Shown piece after piece: positions 48,202 through 60,801 of a stretch of 64,000 nucleotides of DNA. How positions within the stretch are numbered: position 1 is the stretch's first letter; each line of letters starts with the position of its first letter. This DNA is from Nautilus pompilius (lineage: Eukaryota; Mollusca; Cephalopoda; Nautilida; Nautilidae): contig JACATO010001140.1 in assembly GCA_018389105.1 (NCBI GenBank), positions 124,001-188,000 of the forward strand, written 5' to 3'. Made by a program: the position numbers and the translations under genes. The notes under the pieces are model-generated. The model saw only the letters and a program-made list of their open reading frames with translations, searched no databases and was not told the DNA's origin.

Positions 48202-49333
48202 CCTTTTGCGACCTTGACCACGGTGCCACAATTTGTTCACGTGATTGGCCAATTATCTACCCGCAGATATGCCAATCACACTAATTGACTTCGCACCATT
48301 TATATTGTTTTAGAATATCAAAATGTAGCTGCAAGGCGTTTTTTTTAAAAATCGTCAAAGTACTTTACATTTACTTTAGAGACTTTCAATACTTAAAGGG
48401 TCCAAATATATCCCTAAAATCGCAACACATAGTCCAAATGGCTGCGTCTTTCTTCGCTCGGGATATTTACAAAAGGCGGTCGATCGACAGAGACCGTGGG
48501 TGGGAGGGAATGGGGGTGGGGAGAAAAAGGGGGGAGAAAAAAAGAAGAGTCAGTGAATTTCTAAATGACTCAAAGCTGTGGTTAGGCGTCCATTTATCTC
48601 TGGCCCATTCATCTCGTCTCAGGCGGGACTTTTACGAGATTTCCCGTTTGGTCGAGGTAAATGGAGAACCATCGATTATGAACGAAAGATAACTCAGAGT
48701 CAGGAAATTGACTATTTCATGCGTGACCTAAAAATGTCCGTATTTTACACGCTGCCTTCTTCAAGGTAAAAAAATATATATACGGGCGAAACGTTTTCAC
48801 TAAAACAACGAACAACAACAGGAAACATTCCCAGGAAACAAGAATGGGAATTTTAAAAGGAAGTTTTCCCCATCGCCTCTAGGCCATCAAGATCAACGTC
48901 CGGGAGAGCATCCATTACAAAAAGCTTAAAATGACCTTCTCACTTTACTGTTTCATTTATTTAAAAAAATTGGAATATGTAGAGCAGTTATAAACGGACT
49001 AAATCGTCTGATGTTATGCACTGTTCTTGGAAACGGAGTCATAACGCAGAGCATCTGTCCTGCTCGCAATAAATGTGTTAAATTTGTCTCTAGGTCCCGT
49101 GTCACGTGGTCTTTTGTACCTACACAGAATGCGTGACGGATGAGTGCAGCTATTCAGCAGCAACCAGTCTGTCGTTAAAGCCGTCATGCTTTAAAAGCAA
49201 GCAGAATTTATGAATTCTTGTAAAAAAACAAAACAAAAGCGAAACAACATTAAAGGTGCTGCTGTCGTTGTTCGCAGCAGCGTTAAAGGGTACAACTATA
49301 GTGAAGTATCCTCGAACCAGAGCTCTCTATCGT
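48202..49333. other. Intergenic
   Basis: A 135-codon frame (48285-48692) is Arg/Lys-rich over a purine run and resembles nothing known. No gene supported. Confidence 0.4.
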
Positions 49334-49334
49334 T

Positions 49335-49365
<31 letters not shown>

Positions 49366-49392
49366 TGTGTGTGTGTGTGGTGTGTGTGTGTG
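49334..49392. repeat. (GT)n microsatellite
   Basis: GT run with GGT interruptions. Confidence 0.95.
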
Positions 49393-50588
49393 ATGTCTCC
49401 GCACATGCTGAACCGACCAAAATTAAAAAATATATACTTTGCAAATACCTAGTTGGATGTCCTCACCCCATTCGCGCACGCGCACGAGCAGGCCGACTTC
49501 ATCGTGGAACGAACTTATTAAAAACTCTTCTGATTGGTTAGTGGGAGGAAACCGGAATACCCAGAAAGAAAAAAAAAAACCGGCATAGAAGAACAAAAGA
49601 GCGCCATTGGATAGATACCAAACACGTTCCCACCCATTATCGGGAGTTTCGTTCTGGTTGGAAGGGACAATCATGGAAAAAAAGATGGAAACATCTGGCG
49701 CTACTAAAGACGAACGAAGGATGCTGGGTTTGGCTTAGTTTATACGAAGAGGCAGGAAGTCCTCTGGCAGTTTATACAAGGGTCAAAAGAGTGAGAAAGA
49801 GACGCATTGATTAGCGGCTTTTAAACTCATCTTACGCTGTAATCGCTTCAACCCCCCCCCGCGAGTGGTGTATTCCACTCATCGACATTGTTCTTCCTGC
49901 AGACATATTTCCCAGCCCCCGATTCCCGCCGACAGGGTTTAAGAGTTATGTCGACACTCGGAAAATGTTGGAGCAGACAAATTGGAAACTGTTAGAAATT
50001 GCACATCCTCCCAATCTCGTAAACGTCTCACGTCTTACCGTGACTTCGCCTCACCTGGCGGCATGCGCCGAGTAGTGCATATTCGAAGGGCATAAGGTGA
50101 AAACGGGGTCCCCCAACTAGATGGCATATAGAGGGTTGTCTTACTGTGGCGAAGTATCAGTAAGATTGTTCACGACCGACCCCTCCACCCACAACCAAAC
50201 TACGAGAAGAATTCAATAGCAGCTCTCATTACAATGAAGGAAACCCATCCGGAAAAACACGACGTTAACCCTTTAACTCCTTGTTGTAGGATTGTACGAA
50301 CCGAAAACCGAGTGAATCTCCCGGACGGTGGTTGGGGGGGGGGATCAGAGATTTCGCTGAAGAAATTCTCGGCGTCTCGGCAGCAACCGCCTTTTAATCA
50401 GATCTGGATGCAGATATTTAAAAAGATAACGGACGTCGATCCCCCCCCCAAAACTCATGAGTTCCGGGATCTCACGGAGGTAGACATAACACGGATAGTT
50501 ATTCCTCCATTCCGCTTATTGCAATAACCAGAGTCTGGCTATAATTTTGGAAACCGGAGATCGGCCTAACGACGGATAATAGCTCCAA
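49393..50588. other. Intergenic
   Basis: A 97-codon frame at 50234-50527 crosses a poly-G and a poly-C run and is unrecognised. Confidence 0.4.
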
Positions 50589-50615
50589 AAAAAAAAAACA
50601 ACAACAACAACAACA
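50589..50615. repeat. Poly-A followed by (CAA)n
   Basis: Twelve A then about five CAA repeats, as often found at the tail of a retroposed element. No SINE body was recognised next to it. Confidence 0.7.
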
Positions 50616-52639
50616 CCGCGGCCTTAACAATCTGAGTTAATAAAACTTCCAAAATGAGTGACGGAAGCCTATTTGGATGTTTGGAATGGAGGAGTCTTTA
50701 TAATGTTGGCGAATATAAGTTACCTTTTCCTGGCCATCTCTCCGACCACCTAAGCGCGACTGTGCAGGGCGATACAAATTTAGGACCGGCATCGAAAGAC
50801 GGAAAACGGGGCACTTTTCCACCACAATCCACCGCGATAAACACAGCTCTCGTGCCACCCATTCCATTCGATAAATCCAGGGATGTCATTTCTGTCTTCG
50901 GCTTCATCTGCTGCAGTCCACATAAAAAGACGTGAAGTGGGTATTTATTTTCGTCCAAACCGCAGACTCCGGACACCGTCGGTTCCCGAAATAAGCCGAC
51001 GGGAAAGCCGCCACGAAATATGGCTCTCCGCCAGTTACTCCTACCTCTCTCGCAAACCGGGTTAATTAAAAGCAGCTTCCGCTCGCCGGCCGAGAGACTC
51101 CCCCGTTAAAAAAAAGAAAAAGGACAATAATTTCTATAGATTTGTTATCCCTCCCCTAACATGCCCCGCTGACTTGGCAACCCGGGCCGTGAGTAAAGTC
51201 CGGGTTTGCATGGCATTTACTGACACGTTAACACCGTGTTCGATGTAGTATGGCTGTCGTGGCTGACGTCACCCTGGCGCTCTCACGTGTCTTGCTGATT
51301 GCTAACTGCTGGCACCGTCAACAAACAACCGCAGTCGAGATCCTGCCACTACTCGTCGGCCATTTAACTATCTGTTGTCGTTAGGGTTATGACACCGGCC
51401 GATAGTTCAATCTTGTAACCAGCAGATAACTATCATGGACAATTAAAAAAAAAATATATATATATATAAGATTCTGAAAACTGCCTTCAGCATCACTCAG
51501 CAGGTAGCATCCCCTTTTTTAAAAAAAAAAAACAACCTATTATCACCCTTACCTATTCTGATCTCTCACCTAACAGATAATCGTTGTCTTTGTTATGTCA
51601 CAGCATCATCTTGGCTGATCACCTAGCAAATAATTATCGTCAGTATTCACAAAAATTTACAGGACTGAGCGCAACTTTTATTGCTATCCTTTGCAAGCAG
51701 ACTTTTCCACATGACAGACGACAGAGTAAATTAAAGTGCTTGAAGAAATTACTCTTGAAACATATGGGTTAGAAGTTTGACAAAAAAAAGTCTAATTAGT
51801 TGTATCTTTGTCCTGGCCAAATCGATCTTAGTTGGATTCAAACACAAAAATCTAAAAACTGAGTTAGTTATTCAGCTTTTATTGGGAGAAAATGGTTCAT
51901 TAATGTTAAAATTTGTACTTGTTAAATGAATTAGTTTGTGCATAAAAGAGATACTGCATATCTAAAAAAAACCAAAAAACATAAACAAATAAAAGCTGGT
52001 GATATTACATCTTGTGTGATTTTGACCATTTATTACTTGATTGGTTGGTGGTTATGTTTGCTTATCTGGCCGAGTGGGAATTCAGAGTGCTTAGGGAAAA
52101 TCTACATACCACCTAACTTTTCTCTTTCCTTATGTTCCATATATATAAATACACTGGAGCTCAGTAGCACTTATGCGCTATTACAACACTTTATTATTAA
52201 TGAATATTCATTGTTGTAGCAACATCAACAATAAAACAAACTGTCTATCATTATAAAGCATTAATTGTGACGTTATCAGCTTGAAATTTGGCCTCGTTAT
52301 TTCTATGCATATGAAAAACTTGATGTTATGGTGTTCTGACATTGTTTCTTACTACTAATTTGAATAGTTGTTAGCTCATGCTATACATTTTCATAAATGT
52401 TAATGGCCCTCTATTGCTTTGTTTTTAAGAATGAAACGGCAAGTAGGAAGGAAATTCCATATGAAGCGAGCCTGCACACTCATCCCCATCATTAAGCCGG
52501 TTACTGCCAAAAAAGAAAATTGTTGAGGATGCTGCAGTTACACAGAGTTTGTGTTCAAACAGCCATTGATAAATATTTAGCTCAGCTATGGATTTGAAAA
52601 ATGAGAAACGGAAAGAAAAGAAACAGATAGATTGGCTGC
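50616..52639. other. Intergenic
   Basis: Overlapping frames on both strands at 50637-50976 match nothing I know. From about 51.4 kb the sequence becomes markedly AT-rich. Confidence 0.4.
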
Positions 52640-53110
52640 TGGAGTTTGAAAATCAAAAGCAAACCCATCATTGGTAGTAAGACAATAAACTTCTGACCAC
52701 AAATCTTTGTGCTGCAGTCATCATTTCAGTCTTGACAAACAGAAAACAGCTAAGAGAGACTGAAACGATTGGTCGAGTAAAGAAAGTTTTGGTTTATACC
52801 AGTAGCAGGAAAAGTGACTTCACTGGGCAGAGCCATGGAGAACAGGCTTGAGATATTTGGTTTTAAGCAATAACAGAAGAAAGGTTGCAAAGTCTAACAG
52901 GAGAGCAATGTTTCCCCTAAAATTAAGCATGGTGGTGTAATGTGAAAGTAAGTGATTGCTTTGCTGGTTATTCAGCTAAAGACTTCATACAAATTGATGG
53001 GGGTTTTTCACAAGAGACGGTTACCACAATATTCTGAAATACCATCTTATTCCATCAGAGCATTAGTTGATATGTGATGGGTTTATCACATTGCAAAGCT
53101 CAATATACGG
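52640..53110 (+). mobile_element. Highly decayed Tc1-like transposase remnant
   Basis: Frame-hopping fragments on the plus strand line up in order with a Tc1 transposase. ENRLEIFGFK corresponds to the segment after the SDES motif. PKIKHGGV corresponds to PTVKHGGGSV. CFAGYSAKDFIQIDG corresponds to CF-G-G--D-V-IDGI. A rough match to the following ILI-HAIPSG stretch completes it. Every second codon or so is damaged, so it is much older than the fragment at 36.6 kb. Ends unknown. Confidence 0.45.
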
Positions 53111-54240
53111 TATCTGCTGAGTAAAAAATCTGAAAGACAATGCTATCATTGGGTTCCCTTAGTCCCAAAAACTGAACATATAGGAATTGTACTAGATTGG
53201 AGGGATAATTTACTGCTTTTCACTTGAAAAGATGAAAGAGCCAAGGATGCAGCATCACAATTAACATTTTGTATATGTTCTAGTACATGATTCATCTGAT
53301 GCTATCTTTTCCTTTTTCTGGAATGAAGCAATTTTAATGACAGACAATGAAGTGTTGAAAATGCAAATACTTTTGAACACTAGTGTATATATTTTAGTTG
53401 TCGTTAATGACGAACTTTGCTTGACTGCACGAAATCTTGTCATTTTATGGATGGCAATTTTATTTTATTTCTTTAAAATTATGCAAGGTAAATATTGCCA
53501 TTATGTTAATGAAGATTGTTATTAGTGGTACTGTCCATTACTGTCGTAATTTTACAGTTCAAGGGAAATAACCCAAATCTTTTTACCATGAATACCAGGT
53601 TATTTGAACTACAAAATAACTTCTTATAGTATCCATATTAAACAGAATAGAACAATCAAATAACAATTGCTTTAATCCTATCGGTTCTAATGATTAGTAA
53701 GAGGCACGTCTAAGTTTTGTCTCAATATATATATTTCTTAAATTGTAAAAAAAATTTTATTTTTTGGTTTGGTTTTGTTTTCAATTTACAATATAAATTG
53801 AAATATTTAAAAAATTCTTTTAGTATTAAAACGGTTCAAATTTGTAAAAAAAAAAAATATTTTTAAGAATTTACATAATTTATACTCTTCGTTTTGTTCA
53901 TTTAAATATTTTGTAATTTAATTGCCTTTTAGACATTAAAAAAATAATCCAAGGGAAAGAATTTATATGATAACAATTAAAAAAATTATTTAATTATTAA
54001 GAGTTACCTCCCATCCAGATTTAATAGTAAAACGAACTAACGAAAAATTGTACAGTAATGCATCTCTATAATTAATTATTCATTAACTATTAACTTTTTC
54101 GTGATTGATTAAAACAGCTAATTTAGCAAACACAACGCGAAAAAATATGAAGAACCTTAATTTAATCTTAAAATGTAAAATTTATTAATTTTTAAAAACT
54201 ATTCTCTCAAACCTGGGAGCTCCAGAGACTTCCCTCTGGG
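53111..54240. other. AT-rich intergenic
   Basis: Strongly AT-rich, particularly 53620-54200, with long A and T runs. No gene recognised. Confidence 0.5.
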
Positions 54241-55539
54241 AAACTCTCAAACAGAACAGGACGAAGAGATGAGATGATGCGGGAGGAGGAACAGATGATC
54301 CCGTGTACGGGGCGTTTTGCCTCTGCTCCATTGTGCCTGCAGAAAACAGTGGCCTTCGTAATACTGACTCTCTTGACCCTTTTTTTTCGAGGTCGTGGGG
54401 TGTGGCGCGGTGGAAAGTTCGGGTGGGTGTGAGTGCGTAGTATCTCCGAAGAGAAAGGGGGAGTGGGTGGCGAAGCCTCGTTTGGAGCGAGCTCCCGGCC
54501 TCATACAGAACCGCGATGTCCTGACATCAGGGCGAGACAGCGTCTCAGGTGAGCACTTCCCAAGCCGAAACCTTCAGGGCAAAAAGGATCCCTGCTCCCC
54601 CGCCCGACCAGACCCGGCCTAAACCCGATGAGCCTTACATTCTCGACTGAGGGTTACACACCGTCACACACACATATATGTATGTGTCTCTGTGTATTCA
54701 TAATTTCAAAAAAAAGATGGGCTATTTAATTTTATTTACAGAAAAACAAGGGAAACAATGGACTTGTGGAACACAGTACACCATAACACGTTGTACAGTA
54801 TTAATTGGAAATGATTTTTCAAGCTGAGGAATCCTACATTTCTAAACAAAAATACCAAATATTTATATTTGCTTTGTTTTAGTTTCTGCGTGCGATACTT
54901 TCTTTAACCCCTTCACGTTTGTTTCTAACGTTTCATTCATTTTGATTGTATCGTTTTTGTTGTTCTTAAACATGAAAGGCTTAATTTCTAAAATAAAAGT
55001 ATAGTTAAAACGGTTAAGGGTTAACGTAAACAGAACACACTGTCATGCGTAGAAGTTCATGTTTGTTTGTTGTTTTTTTTAAAATTTATTTACTTTAAAA
55101 ATAACTAACCCGTTAACATTACCAATATCCGAACCCCTGGAACACATGCTTGTCTAACACAGTAATTATTTCCCCTGACACAAAGAGCAAAGCATGTACA
55201 GCCGAGCACATGTATGCAGAATATCTTGCTGCAATAGTTATTAAAAAAAACAATAAGTTTAATGATATTCTAAACGAAATATACTCGCCATTAAGTAAAG
55301 GAAATTTATTTTACGTCGTGCTAAGGTTTCTTCTTCTTCTTTTTGAAAAAATTTACAATAGTACAAAAACAGAGTTGCTTCCCTTAGAATATTAAACTGA
55401 ACTTCGCGCAAAATCTTTAGGCTTTTAATGGTAAAAGTTATAATCAAATAAATAAATAATATTTATCTGTTTGTTTGTTGTTGTTTTTTTAAATATATTA
55501 ATGATTTAGAAACAAAAGTTTTCCCACTGTAAAATCTAC
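54241..55539. other. Intergenic; GC-rich island at 54.25-54.62 kb
   Basis: A short GC-rich island sits between AT-rich flanks. It contains a frame (54395-54622) with an internal donor-like CTCAG/GTGAGC near 54546. No family is recognised and an antisense frame overlaps it. Confidence 0.35.
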
Positions 55540-55934
55540 GGGAGCTGAAGAAAACAGAAGCAAAAGGAAGAGATTTCGCTTGTAGCGCCGGTCCGACTTT
55601 TACCGTCACGTAGTTTGCCGGAGATTCCCGGAATGAGCCGAAGGGGACATCGTTAACAAAGAGCGCATCTCTCACGTTTTCCGCGCAGGAGCCCTTTGGC
55701 TGGGGCCGCTAATGAGTTTCCTCCTCCCCCGCTCGACAGGTGACGATGATAGGTGCGGCGGTGCTGCGGGAAGAAGGCTAAGGTTAAGCGTTTGGGCGAG
55801 TCCGTGCATGGAGGCGCAGGTGACGACGACGACGCCTAGTTACCGAGGTGTGTCCGCTGGCTGCTAGGGAGGGAGTCCGGTGACTAGGCTCCCCGAGGCA
55901 TCTCCGAGACACCAGCCAGCCAGCGCAGCAGACC
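55540..55934 (+). promoter_or_regulatory. CpG-rich putative promoter and 5' UTR
   Basis: CpG-dense sequence in an otherwise AT-rich region, including a GTGACGACGACGACGCC block (about 55820), leading up to an ATG in strong context at 55935. The density and position suggest a CpG-island-type promoter. No TATA box or initiator is clear. Confidence 0.35.
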
Positions 55935-55965
55935 ATGGACGATCCAGACGTACATTCCACCCCAC
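55935..55965 (+). CDS. Candidate first coding exon (short)
   Basis: GACCATGG is a near-ideal vertebrate-style start context. The frame reads MDDPDVHSTP plus one base and stops at a consensus splice donor, CCAC/GTAAGTACC. The exon lies in a CpG-rich stretch, as expected for a first exon. If real, the protein begins with an acidic 10-residue peptide and continues in an exon beyond the LINE/hAT-filled region, so the first intron would exceed 8 kb. I do not recognise the gene. Confidence 0.35.
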
Positions 55966-56689
55966 GTAAGTACCGGGGGGTCAACAGGGCGACCGACTGG
56001 CGTCGTCCTGTTTAAAGGGAACCCACCCACCACCTGTGCCCCCACCTGAGGAGGGAGGGGGGGGTCCGTCCGCGCCGACGAACCTGCTCTCACTCTCAGG
56101 TTCGGCCTTGTTGTAGGAGTTAGGGGTTTCCGACAGCACTTCTGGATGATGGTATTTCGGGGACGGATGATTTTAGAACCTTACTCACGCCGACATGACG
56201 CTCTCTAACGTGGGAGAACAGGTCTGGTGCCCGCATTTACATCACCACCTCCTCCCTCCCCAACCGTGGCCATGTTTTCGCCTTGTTCATATTTATTGCC
56301 CCCTAAAACAATAGATCTGTTACGAAAGGTCTTATGCCGAAGAGACCCATCACTGCTGCTGAAGATGTGGCCGTGGTTATTGGGTGGCTAGATGTTTTAA
56401 CAGAATTCTGGTGTGTGTGTTGGGGGGGGGGGTCAGGGTCACTCCTAGTCGGGGCCCCGGTTGTGGAGGGGTTCTAGACCCTGTCGCAGGGAGAGGCGCA
56501 GCTGTAATGCTCCATCTCTTTTCCTGGCCTGCGGCTCGTGCACTAACCCTATACCTCTCGGGGAGGTCGCCTTTGTCTTGTGTTGAAAAGAAAACAAAAA
56601 AACAACAAACAAAAACTCTTGATAAAAAGGTTCCCCTTTTTTTGGAACGTTGGTTTGTTGGTTTCTAGAGGCTGGGTGTCCCCTTGTCG
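55966..56689. other. GC-rich flank, no gene recognised
   Basis: The CpG-rich stretch continues to about 56110. Then comes mixed sequence with poly-G runs near 56054 and 56421. No exon supported. Confidence 0.4.
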
Positions 56690-58340
56690 ATGTCCCGAGT
56701 CGTCTTTCCTCTATACTGTACAGATCTAATGTATCCAGTCAGTCACTTGTCAAGAGGTCGCTTTCACTGGATGACTTTCCACTTGTTCAAAACACAAGTA
56801 ATTGTCACATTAAACTTCAGTTTGACCATTGTTCATTTCATCCAGATCCTCCTGGATTTCTTTGGAATGGCTGCTTTTATTCATTAGCTTCGCCATCTGC
56901 ATACACACACATCTGTGATAAAACTGTATCGGGGAGTTTATCTGTGTATATGATAAAAAGCGGTGGTCCTAGGACAAAAGCCCTAGGGATCTCTACCAGC
57001 TCTGAAACTGTTTTCTGTCTATGCAAAGCATTTTATCCAAGTAGGTATTTTACTGACTAGCATATTTTTTGAGCTTTGAAACTAATCTACCATGGGGGAC
57101 ACTATCAAACCATCTTTCCGTCAACACTCACCACTATCAGAATTTTCCATAATGTATTCAGATGACTCTAACAAATTTGTTCCTCAGGACTTCCCTTTTG
57201 CATTGAATAAATGTCTTAGCATTTGTGTGAGCAACTAATCAGTTTTTGAGCAGAGACTCTAATATTTTGCATTGGACAGTTGTCAAGTTTATTGGTCTGA
57301 AGTTTTCTACATTATTTCTTGATCTGCTTTCAAAGGTGGGTGTTACTTACAATAGTGACAAATCTTGTCTTGGGTAAAATCCCAGCTTCTAAGGACAGTC
57401 TAAACTTTTTTTTCAAGAGGTGGTGTTCTTTCAAAACGTTTGGCTGAACTTTATCTTTACCAGAAGATCTGACTGCTTTCAAGTTTGACAGTTTATTTAC
57501 AACAGTATTGTAATCTTTATTAAGACCGTATATTCTATAATCTGTCCTTTAACAGGTGACATTTTCATTACTTTCTTGTATAAAACTGAGTGGAAAAAAT
57601 TTTTGAGAAGTATTATGCAGTTTGTCATTTTTCAGTAAAAGTTCCACTTTTTCATTCTTCACTTCTCTTCGATCTTTTGTTTTATTTTAAACTCAAAGCC
57701 TTTTTACAGTTATAACTTAAAACATCACACGAGATGCTTTTCTGAATTTACCTAAGCTTGTTTTACTTCTTTGGTTGTGGTTTTTCTAGCTTAGTATAGG
57801 CAACATAATCACCGTTAAGTCCACTCTGCCATTACTTCTTGAAAAGAACTTTTTTGTGGATAGCTTTCCTTCCACTGGATTTTATCCATGGATTTTGTCT
57901 ATCACTTGCACGTCTAGGAGTAAACAGCTCTACCTACGCTTATGTTATAAACCGACGAGAACTGTTTCCATTGTCTCTCTACTTTGCTATTCAACTTTTC
58001 TCCCATTCATTATTTCTGAAGAATGTTTTCATCTCCAAATTTACTTCTAAAGTAGTTTAAACATTCTTTTTCAACCTCCAGCTCTTGCTCATCATAGCAG
58101 TGCTATTCAAAATGCAATCTCATGTGATCACTTTGACCTAAGAGTTCTAGAGTTATTACTCCACTGATGGTGCTAACATCTTCCGTAAACACTAACAATG
58201 ATGATTGGTTTGGTTTTTGAGATCTAGTGGGATTTACACTGTGTTGAGACATGTACTTTTATACATTTCATCCCCACAAGAAGTTTGCCAGAATTAGTTA
58301 AGATGTACTACTCTCCACCCAATCTTCAAATGGAATATCA
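56690..58340 (-). mobile_element. LINE (CR1/Jockey type), 3' part: endonuclease end and reverse transcriptase
   Basis: Read on the minus strand, it begins with the C-terminal part of an APE-type endonuclease: DIPFEDWVES near 58330, then ELLGQSDHMRLHFE near 58120, matching the LG-SDH motif. A linker follows. The RT starts with LKAVRSSGKDKVQPNVLKE near 57490 (like LK--KSPGPDGI-P-VLKE). Then come LEAGILPK, NLLESSEYIMENSDSGE and, after a frameshift, a VPQGS-like GPPLFIIYT segment. The catalytic YADD box at 56892-56903 reads YADG, so the second Asp is lost. The thumb is shortened to about MKFNV and SIEERRL. Stops and shifts throughout make it a dead copy. Confidence 0.75.
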
Positions 58341-58348
58341 AGTTCTAT

Positions 58349-60793
58349 ACATTAAAAACCCTGTAGGGCGGTGGTTTCCAACTTTACATAATGGCAACCC
58401 CCCCCCCCAGTTGTGCAAAGTATTTGTTGGACTTACTTTTTGCAAGTGATAACAAATACATGTATATAATTTTTTTTGCTTGTCTTTAATCAGCCTCAAA
58501 GTTATAACAAAAAACTTTAAATTGTAAAAATTTATAATTAAATGAAAAAAAAACTGCTAAAAATACTGAAACTAATAACTTCCTTTCATTAGTGTGATGT
58601 GGGTTGGCTTTTCAACACAAAGCTCTTCAAATCGTGGAGTCGTTGATGAAATAGCAACTCTCAGTTCCTTTTCTGTAATTATTCAAGAGCAGTGCTTTGT
58701 TTTCATGGAAACTACAGCAGAAAATCCCATTTCACACAAATGCAATGCCACAAAAGGTAGAAGAATTTCCATGGCTTTGTCTGACAAGATGGGATGCTTC
58801 TTTTTTGACATGCAGCCAAAACTTAGAGAGATTTTCTGGATCGAACGACTCTAGTAACAAACTGTCCTTATGAGTCTCTGAGTTGTTCTTGTTCAGGAGT
58901 TGGCAATCCAAAGCCAGCACCAGCAGCAAATGGATTTTTTTATCCATTCAAGTTTTGAGACATCTGTGCCTTTCCATAAACTATTCAATTGTTCAATAAA
59001 TAGTTCAGTGCTGGCTTCCATTTCACTGCTGTGATGAAATTTATCCAATGCAGGGAAGGTGTCAAAAACTTTATTTTCCATAATTGTATTTTTCTCTTGA
59101 ATGCATTCGCTTGGTCACTGTGGGTCATAATATTTATCTGAGGACCTTGCACTGACCTATTCAAATGGTTCAGTTTTTCAAAAATATCTACAAAATATGC
59201 AAACTTTTGATTACAATGTCACAAAAACAAATTAACATCACTGTTATTATTGTCATTAAGGAAGATGCCTATTCCATTTCTTAGTTCCCTCAGAAGTACT
59301 TTTGCACAGGAGAGCCGGTGTGATTCATGATGATACAGCAGAGCAGTGTGTTCTGCCCCCATATCTTCATACAACTTTGCAAAGAGCCTTCCTTTCAATG
59401 GACTATTTTCTATGTAGTTGACAATTCTGACAACATCCTGAAGAACAGACTTCAGCTCCTCGCAGATATTACTAGGTGCAAGTACCTGCCTGTGAAGGAT
59501 GCAGTGCGTCCAGACAGCAGGTGAGACCTTTCTCACCAGTGCCTGAAGTCCTGCACGTTATTCCATCCCTGACCGAGCTCTGTCAGTGCATAGCCCAATG
59601 CATTTCTCCCTTTTTATACCATTTTCATATAGAAATGTGTCAATAATATTGAACACTTCCATTGATGGTTTCATAAAACAAACCCTCTTTAATTTCATTT
59701 TTTGCAGCAAGTTGTATATAAGTAATCAAATGACCTACATCAGTTGCCTTATCTACTTGTAACCCAAAATGTGAGGTTTTAAGTTTCTTCAACCAACTGA
59801 TCACACAGGTGTTCACTTATGTCTGAAATTCTTCTTCCAATTATGTTACCTGCAAGTGGAATACTGCACAACAGTTTGGCACTTGATTCCCCAAGCATTA
59901 CTTCAGCCATATCAATAGCAGCAGGTAACACCAAACTTTCTCCTGTCGAAGGAGGCTTCTTACATCTTGAAATTCTAAATGCAAATTTGTATGATGCAAG
60001 CAATGCTTTTGATGCAACAGTTGGTCTTCACAAAGGTCTGCCTTTGCACATTAAATCCTAGTTTTCTCTAGAAGAAGTATACTGATTTACCAACATATTA
60101 AGGATGCAGTGTTTCAATATGCCCCTTTAATTTATTAGGCTTAATGCATAATAAACGCTCTCCCCTTAACATTAGTGCTTGTGAATCCAAGTGACAGGTG
60201 TTTTTTTTATTGTATTTTCTGAATTTTGTTTTTTTCATTCTCTTAAACCAGCCCCACCATCTTTACTTGAACCTGCTTCAGTCTCTCTCTCTCTATCTCT
60301 CGTAACCTGTTAATAATTTCTCCGTCTTTTCAGGAGTATTCGGTAATAACAATAACTGGAAAACCTTTCAAATAAGCAAGTGAACAGAAGGACTATAGGA
60401 GCAACAAATGATTAGCGACGACACAGTATCTCACGAGGTGGCCTTGACACAGCTGACAAAATACCACAGTAACAAGGCACTGCCTAGCAACGCCATTGGC
60501 CGTGTTCCAGTATCGTTCCTCAGTATTGACACTTAGGCTTCTGTATTCAGCACCCACCTCATAAGGCGACAGAAAAAAACAATTTTTATTTCCGTAAGAT
60601 ATCACGAAAAATATGCTTGTTAGTAGAGAGAAAGTTATAGGCTTGTTAGGGCGGTTAGGCTATCATCGCTCCAACTCTGCGGCTTTCGTTGTTATTTTGA
60701 AACACACTCATCAAGGACTCTCTCCTCCCCCCGAGTGCGAAGAGTCCCTCCACCCCAGGGGTGGGCATCCCACAGTTTGGAAAACACCGATGT
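58349..60793 (-). mobile_element. hAT element (ZBED5/SCAND3-like), inserted in the LINE
   Basis: The flanking 8-mers AGTTCTAT (58341-58348) and AGTTCTAC (60794-60801) match at 7 of 8 positions, as expected for an old hAT target-site duplication. Terminal sequences are related. The right end read inward is ACATCGGTGTTTTCCAAACT. The left end starts ACAT and, after about 15 extra bases, has CGGTGGTTTCCAACT. Both continue into short G/C runs. Inside is a minus-strand transposase pseudogene. Confidence 0.75.
58590..60235 (-). pseudogene. hAT transposase pseudogene (BED finger plus RNase H-like core)
   Basis: Minus strand. LRGERLLCIKPNKLKGHIET (about 60160-60100) is the second half of a BED zinc finger with its final His residues. 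LLASYKFAFRISRCKKPPST (about 60000) and GESLVLPAAIDMAEVMLGES follow, then IIGRRISDISEHLCDQL. After broken frames come VWTHCILHRQVLAPSN (59530) and VVRIVNYIENSPLKGRLFAK. KFWLHVKKEASHLV (58790) is the hAT dimerisation region, with VKWDFLL for CE-GFS and SQPTSH for KQ-HPSH at the end. Many stops. The family is known from domesticated vertebrate ZBED5 and SCAND3. This copy is dead. Confidence 0.8.
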
Positions 60794-60801
60794 AGTTCTA
60801 C

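Noticed and set aside
56650-57060. 136-codon plus-strand frame as a gene
   Set aside because: It is antisense to the LINE reverse transcriptase remnant, which explains the long frame.
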